Shown here: piece after piece, positions 61,767 to 64,000 of the stretch | Layout: every line of letters begins with the position of its first letter | How positions within the stretch are numbered: position 1 is the first letter of the stretch | DNA from: Kineosporiaceae bacterium | GTDB lineage: Bacteria > Actinomycetota > Actinomycetes > Actinomycetales > Kineosporiaceae | Reading direction: 5' to 3' | DNA length: 64,000 nt | Assembly (NCBI GenBank): GCA_016713225.1 | Contig: JADJPO010000002.1 | Location: forward strand, 310,001 to 374,000 | Position numbers and translations under genes: made by a program | The notes under the pieces: model-generated | What the model saw: the letters and a program-made list of their open reading frames with translations, nothing else | Database searches by the model: none | What the model was told of the DNA's origin: nothing

Positions 61767-62085
61767 CCACCCTCCCGGGTCAGCGATGCGCGCCGGGCGA
61801 CCGCCGTGATCGAAACGTTCTGGTCATAGTGACGCGTGGGGTGGCCGGTTGGTTGCGTCCCCGATCGTTGTTCAGCAGATCTCCAGAAACGGGTTGCCGG
61901 CGGAGCAGGTCCGAGTGCGGGGGATCCCCCGGTGCCCGGGTAAGCTTGGCCCCCGGCGTGCGCTCACAGTCACATTCCCTCGGCTCTCCTCGGGGTGTCC
62001 GGAAGCCAATCGGCGTGCGCGAATCGAACCGGGCGTGGCAGGGTTGCCCCGCCGTGTTGAGCGTCGAGCCATCCTGGAGTCATCG
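61767..62085 (+). other. divergent intergenic region before lysC
   Basis: The region must contain promoters for the ABC operon (minus) and lysC (plus). A GGGGGATCCCCC dyad near 61919-61930 is the most distinct element, and a TAAGCT hexamer near 61942 might be a -10 for lysC. I do not see a lysine riboswitch; the conserved pairing elements of that class are absent. Confidence 0.35.
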
Positions 62086-63363
62086 GTGAGCCTGGTCGTG
62101 CAGAAGTACGGGGGATCCTCCGTCGCGGACGCCGAAGGCATCAAGCGGGTCGCACAACGTGTGGTCGAGACCAAGAAGGCCGGTCACGACGTCGTCGTGA
62201 TCGTCTCGGCGATGGGGGACACCACCGACGATCTGCTCGACCTGGCGCGCGGGGTCACTCCCGCCCCGCCGCCCCGTGAGCTCGACATGCTGCTCACGGC
62301 GGGCGAGCGGATGTCCGCGGCACTGCTCGCGATGGCAATCATGGATCGCGGCGTCCAGGCGCTCTCGTTCACCGGCAGCCAGGCCGGGGTGATCACCACC
62401 GCCCACCATGGTGACGCCCGCATCATCGACATCACGCCCAGCCGGATCTCCTCGGCACTCGCCCAGGGCGACGTGGCGATCATCGCCGGCTTCCAGGGCG
62501 TCAGCCAGACCACCAAGGACGTCACTACCCTGGGCCGCGGCGCCTCGGACACCACTGCTGTGGCTCTGGCCGCCGCGCTCGGTGCCGATGCCTGCGAGAT
62601 CTACACCGACGTGGACGGCGTGTTCACCGCCGACCCCCGCATCGTGCCCACGGCGCGGCGGATCTCGAACATCTCCTACGAGGAGATGCTCGAGATGGCC
62701 GCCTCGGGCGCCAAGGTGCTGCACCTGCGGTGCGTCGAGTACGCGCGTCGGTTCGGGGTCAAGGTCCACGTCCGGTCCTCGTTCAGCCACCGTCAAGGCA
62801 CCTGGGTGACTCAGGAACCCGCCCAGGGCGAAGGAGATGCCATGGAAGACGCGATCATCTCGGGTGTCGCGCACGACCGTAGCGAGGCCAAGATCACGGT
62901 TGTGGGGGTGCCGGACAAGCCCGGCAAGGCCGCCGCGATCTTCGAGGCGGTGGCGGCGTCCGATGTCAACCTCGACATGATCGTGCAGAACGTCTCGGCG
63001 GCGGCGACCGGCCTGACCGACGTCTCGTTCACCCTGCCCAAGTCGGACGGGCAGAAGGCGCTCACGGCGCTGAACACCCACCAGAGCGACATCGGGTTCG
63101 CCTCGCTGCAGTACGACGACCAGATCGGCAAGGTGTCGCTGATCGGGGCCGGGATGCGCAGTCATCCGGGTGTGTCCGCCAAGTTCTTCGCCGCCCTCGC
63201 CGAGACCGGCGTCAACATCGAGATGATCAGTACGTCCGAGATCCGGATCTCGGTCGTCACCCGCGCCGAGGACGTCGACACGGCTGTGCGTGCCGTGCAC
63301 ACCGCCTTCGGCCTGGACGCCGAGCAGGTCGAGGCCGTGGTCTATGGAGGGACTGGACGATGA
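62086..63363 (+). CDS. lysC: aspartate kinase (alpha subunit; beta from internal start)
   Basis: 425 residues from GTG 62086 with GGAG eight bases upstream; earlier in-frame sequence is not protein-like. The catalytic domain begins VVQKYGGSSVADAEGIKRVA and includes FTGSQAGVITT and TLGRGASDTTAVALAAAL. Two ACT domains follow (ITVVGVPDKPGKAAAIFEAV and VSLIGAGMRSHPGVSAKFF). The enzyme phosphorylates aspartate, first step toward lysine, threonine, methionine and diaminopimelate, under feedback control by the ACT domains. It overlaps asd by ATGA, the classic actinobacterial lysC-asd (ask-asd) operon. Confidence 0.95.
   Translation: MSLVVQKYGGSSVADAEGIKRVAQRVVETKKAGHDVVVIVSAMGDTTDDLLDLARGVTPAPPPRELDMLLTAGERMSAALLAMAIMDRGVQALSFTGSQAGVITTAHHGDARIIDITPSRISSALAQGDVAIIAGFQGVSQTTKDVTTLGRGASDTTAVALAAALGADACEIYTDVDGVFTADPRIVPTARRISNISYEEMLEMAASGAKVLHLRCVEYARRFGVKVHVRSSFSHRQGTWVTQEPAQGEGDAMEDAIISGVAHDRSEAKITVVGVPDKPGKAAAIFEAVAASDVNLDMIVQNVSAAATGLTDVSFTLPKSDGQKALTALNTHQSDIGFASLQYDDQIGKVSLIGAGMRSHPGVSAKFFAALAETGVNIEMISTSEIRISVVTRAEDVDTAVRAVHTAFGLDAEQVEAVVYGGTGR
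62831..62844 (+). promoter_or_regulatory. internal ribosome site and start for the LysC beta subunit
   Basis: AAGGAG stands six bases before an in-frame ATG (62842) inside lysC. The product, 173 residues beginning MEDAIISGVAHDRSEA, contains just the ACT regulatory domains. This is the overlapping alpha/beta layout known from Corynebacterium glutamicum and Bacillus aspartokinases. Confidence 0.85.
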
Positions 63364-64000
63364 GCTCGTCGAAGAGCAAGCCCACTCTGGCCGTCGTCGG
63401 TGCCACCGGCGCCGTCGGTTCGGTGATGTTGCGCATCCTGTCCACCCGTGAGGACGTGTGGGGTGAGATCCGTCTGGTCGCCTCGGCGCGCTCGGCGGGC
63501 AAGAAGCTCATCTGCCGTGGTCGCGAGCTCGAGGTGCAGGCCCTGGCGCCCGAGGTCTTCGACGGCGTGGACGTCGCGATGTTCGATGTGCCGGACGAGA
63601 TCTCGGCGGAGTGGGGGCCGATCGCCGTGGCCCGCGGGGCCGTCGTGGTGGACAACTCCGGCGCCTTCCGGATGGACCCCGAGGTGCCGCTCGTCGTCCC
63701 CGAGGTGAACCCGGCCCAGGTACGCAACCGGCCCAAGGGGATCATCGCCAACCCCAACTGCACCACGCTGACGATGATGGACGCCATGGGAGCCCTGCAC
63801 CGGCAGTGGGGCCTGACCGAGCTGGTGGTGGCCTCGTACCAGGCGGCCTCCGGGGCGGGACAGCCGGGCGTCGACCGGCTCTACGACGAGCTCGAGATCG
63901 TGGCCGGTGACCGGTCGCTGGGGCAGGGCACGGGCGACGTCCGGCGCGCGATCGAGGGCAAGCTGGGCTTCGAGACCTCGCCGTTCCCGGCGCCGCTGGC
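63360..64000 (+). CDS. asd: aspartate-semialdehyde dehydrogenase, N-terminal part (cut by window)
   Basis: The ATG at 63360 overlaps lysC by ATGA; 213 residues are visible before the window ends. The NADP-binding loop VVGATGAVGSVML (12-24) and the active-site cysteine C134 in NPNCTTLTMM are present, followed by VVASYQAASGAGQPGV. The enzyme reduces aspartyl phosphate made by LysC to the semialdehyde. Sequence quality and order are normal. Confidence 0.95.
   Translation, partial: MSSSKSKPTLAVVGATGAVGSVMLRILSTREDVWGEIRLVASARSAGKKLICRGRELEVQALAPEVFDGVDVAMFDVPDEISAEWGPIAVARGAVVVDNSGAFRMDPEVPLVVPEVNPAQVRNRPKGIIANPNCTTLTMMDAMGALHRQWGLTELVVASYQAASGAGQPGVDRLYDELEIVAGDRSLGQGTGDVRRAIEGKLGFETSPFPAPL

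Noticed and set aside
61767..62085. A lysine riboswitch before lysC
   Set aside because: None of the conserved L-box core elements is visible, and the ACT-domain feedback control is sufficient in this lineage.

Overview
The window is high-GC DNA, about 70% G+C over most of its length. Codon use, GTG starts, GTGA/ATGA gene overlaps and the chromosomal order dnaX, recR, a DUF5063 gene, lysC, asd, with the SRP RNA gene beside dnaX, all point to an actinomycete chromosome. Genus cannot be fixed from the sequence alone. c-di-GMP enzymes and a drug-type ABC exporter would suit a soil actinobacterium such as Kineosporiales or a relative, but that is only a guess.

Region 1 (1-17.5 kb) is the right part of an integrated element carrying a defence island. 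It opens with the C-terminal part of a BTAD-type protein of the kind common on actinomycete integrative elements. A complete four-gene type II CBASS operon follows: CD-NTase, an E2-E1 fusion Cap2, a JAMM protease Cap3, and a nuclease-SAVED effector Cap4. Next come a transposase remnant, a low-GC pair of unknown genes including one membrane protein, and a decayed TIGR02391 gene. The segment ends in a two-gene minus-strand operon: a 1702-residue caspase-NACHT-TPR protein translationally coupled (TGATG) to an LCAT-like alpha/beta hydrolase. This last pair is the best candidate for a little-described immune system.

Region 2 (17.5-25.3 kb) is punctuated by three long direct repeats. Each contains the 3' half of a tRNA-Ser(CGA) gene (anticodon loop to acceptor end), flanked by repeated CGTCTCA motifs that look like integrase arm sites, and followed by a strong terminator hairpin. 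They divide the region into two cassettes. One holds an unknown gene, an ECF sigma factor with its membrane partner, an IS with about 60-bp inverted ends, and a HigBA-like toxin-antitoxin pair. The other holds an HTH protein plus an AbiEii-like nucleotidyltransferase. No integrase is visible.

Region 3 (25.3-33.2 kb) is a zone of gene decay. It has SIMPL, pterin dehydratase-VOC, Nudix, DUF4143 and GNAT genes broken by frameshift or truncation, mixed with apparently intact genes: VOC plus its HxlR regulator and a palindromic operator, RidA, a MerB-like protein, and an ABC exporter.

Region 4 (33.3-64 kb) looks like stable chromosome: two serine hydrolases, a DrrAB-like exporter with a MerR regulator, a glycerol-3-phosphate-type kinase and dehydrogenase operon, a ChaA antiporter, a LytR_C membrane protein, a HerA-like ATPase with a GH3 lipoprotein, a calcium-binding-type protein, a methyltransferase, two c-di-GMP enzymes around tRNA-Ser(GGA), SRP RNA, dnaX, recR, a DUF5063 gene, an ABC exporter, lysC with an internal beta-subunit start, and the beginning of asd.
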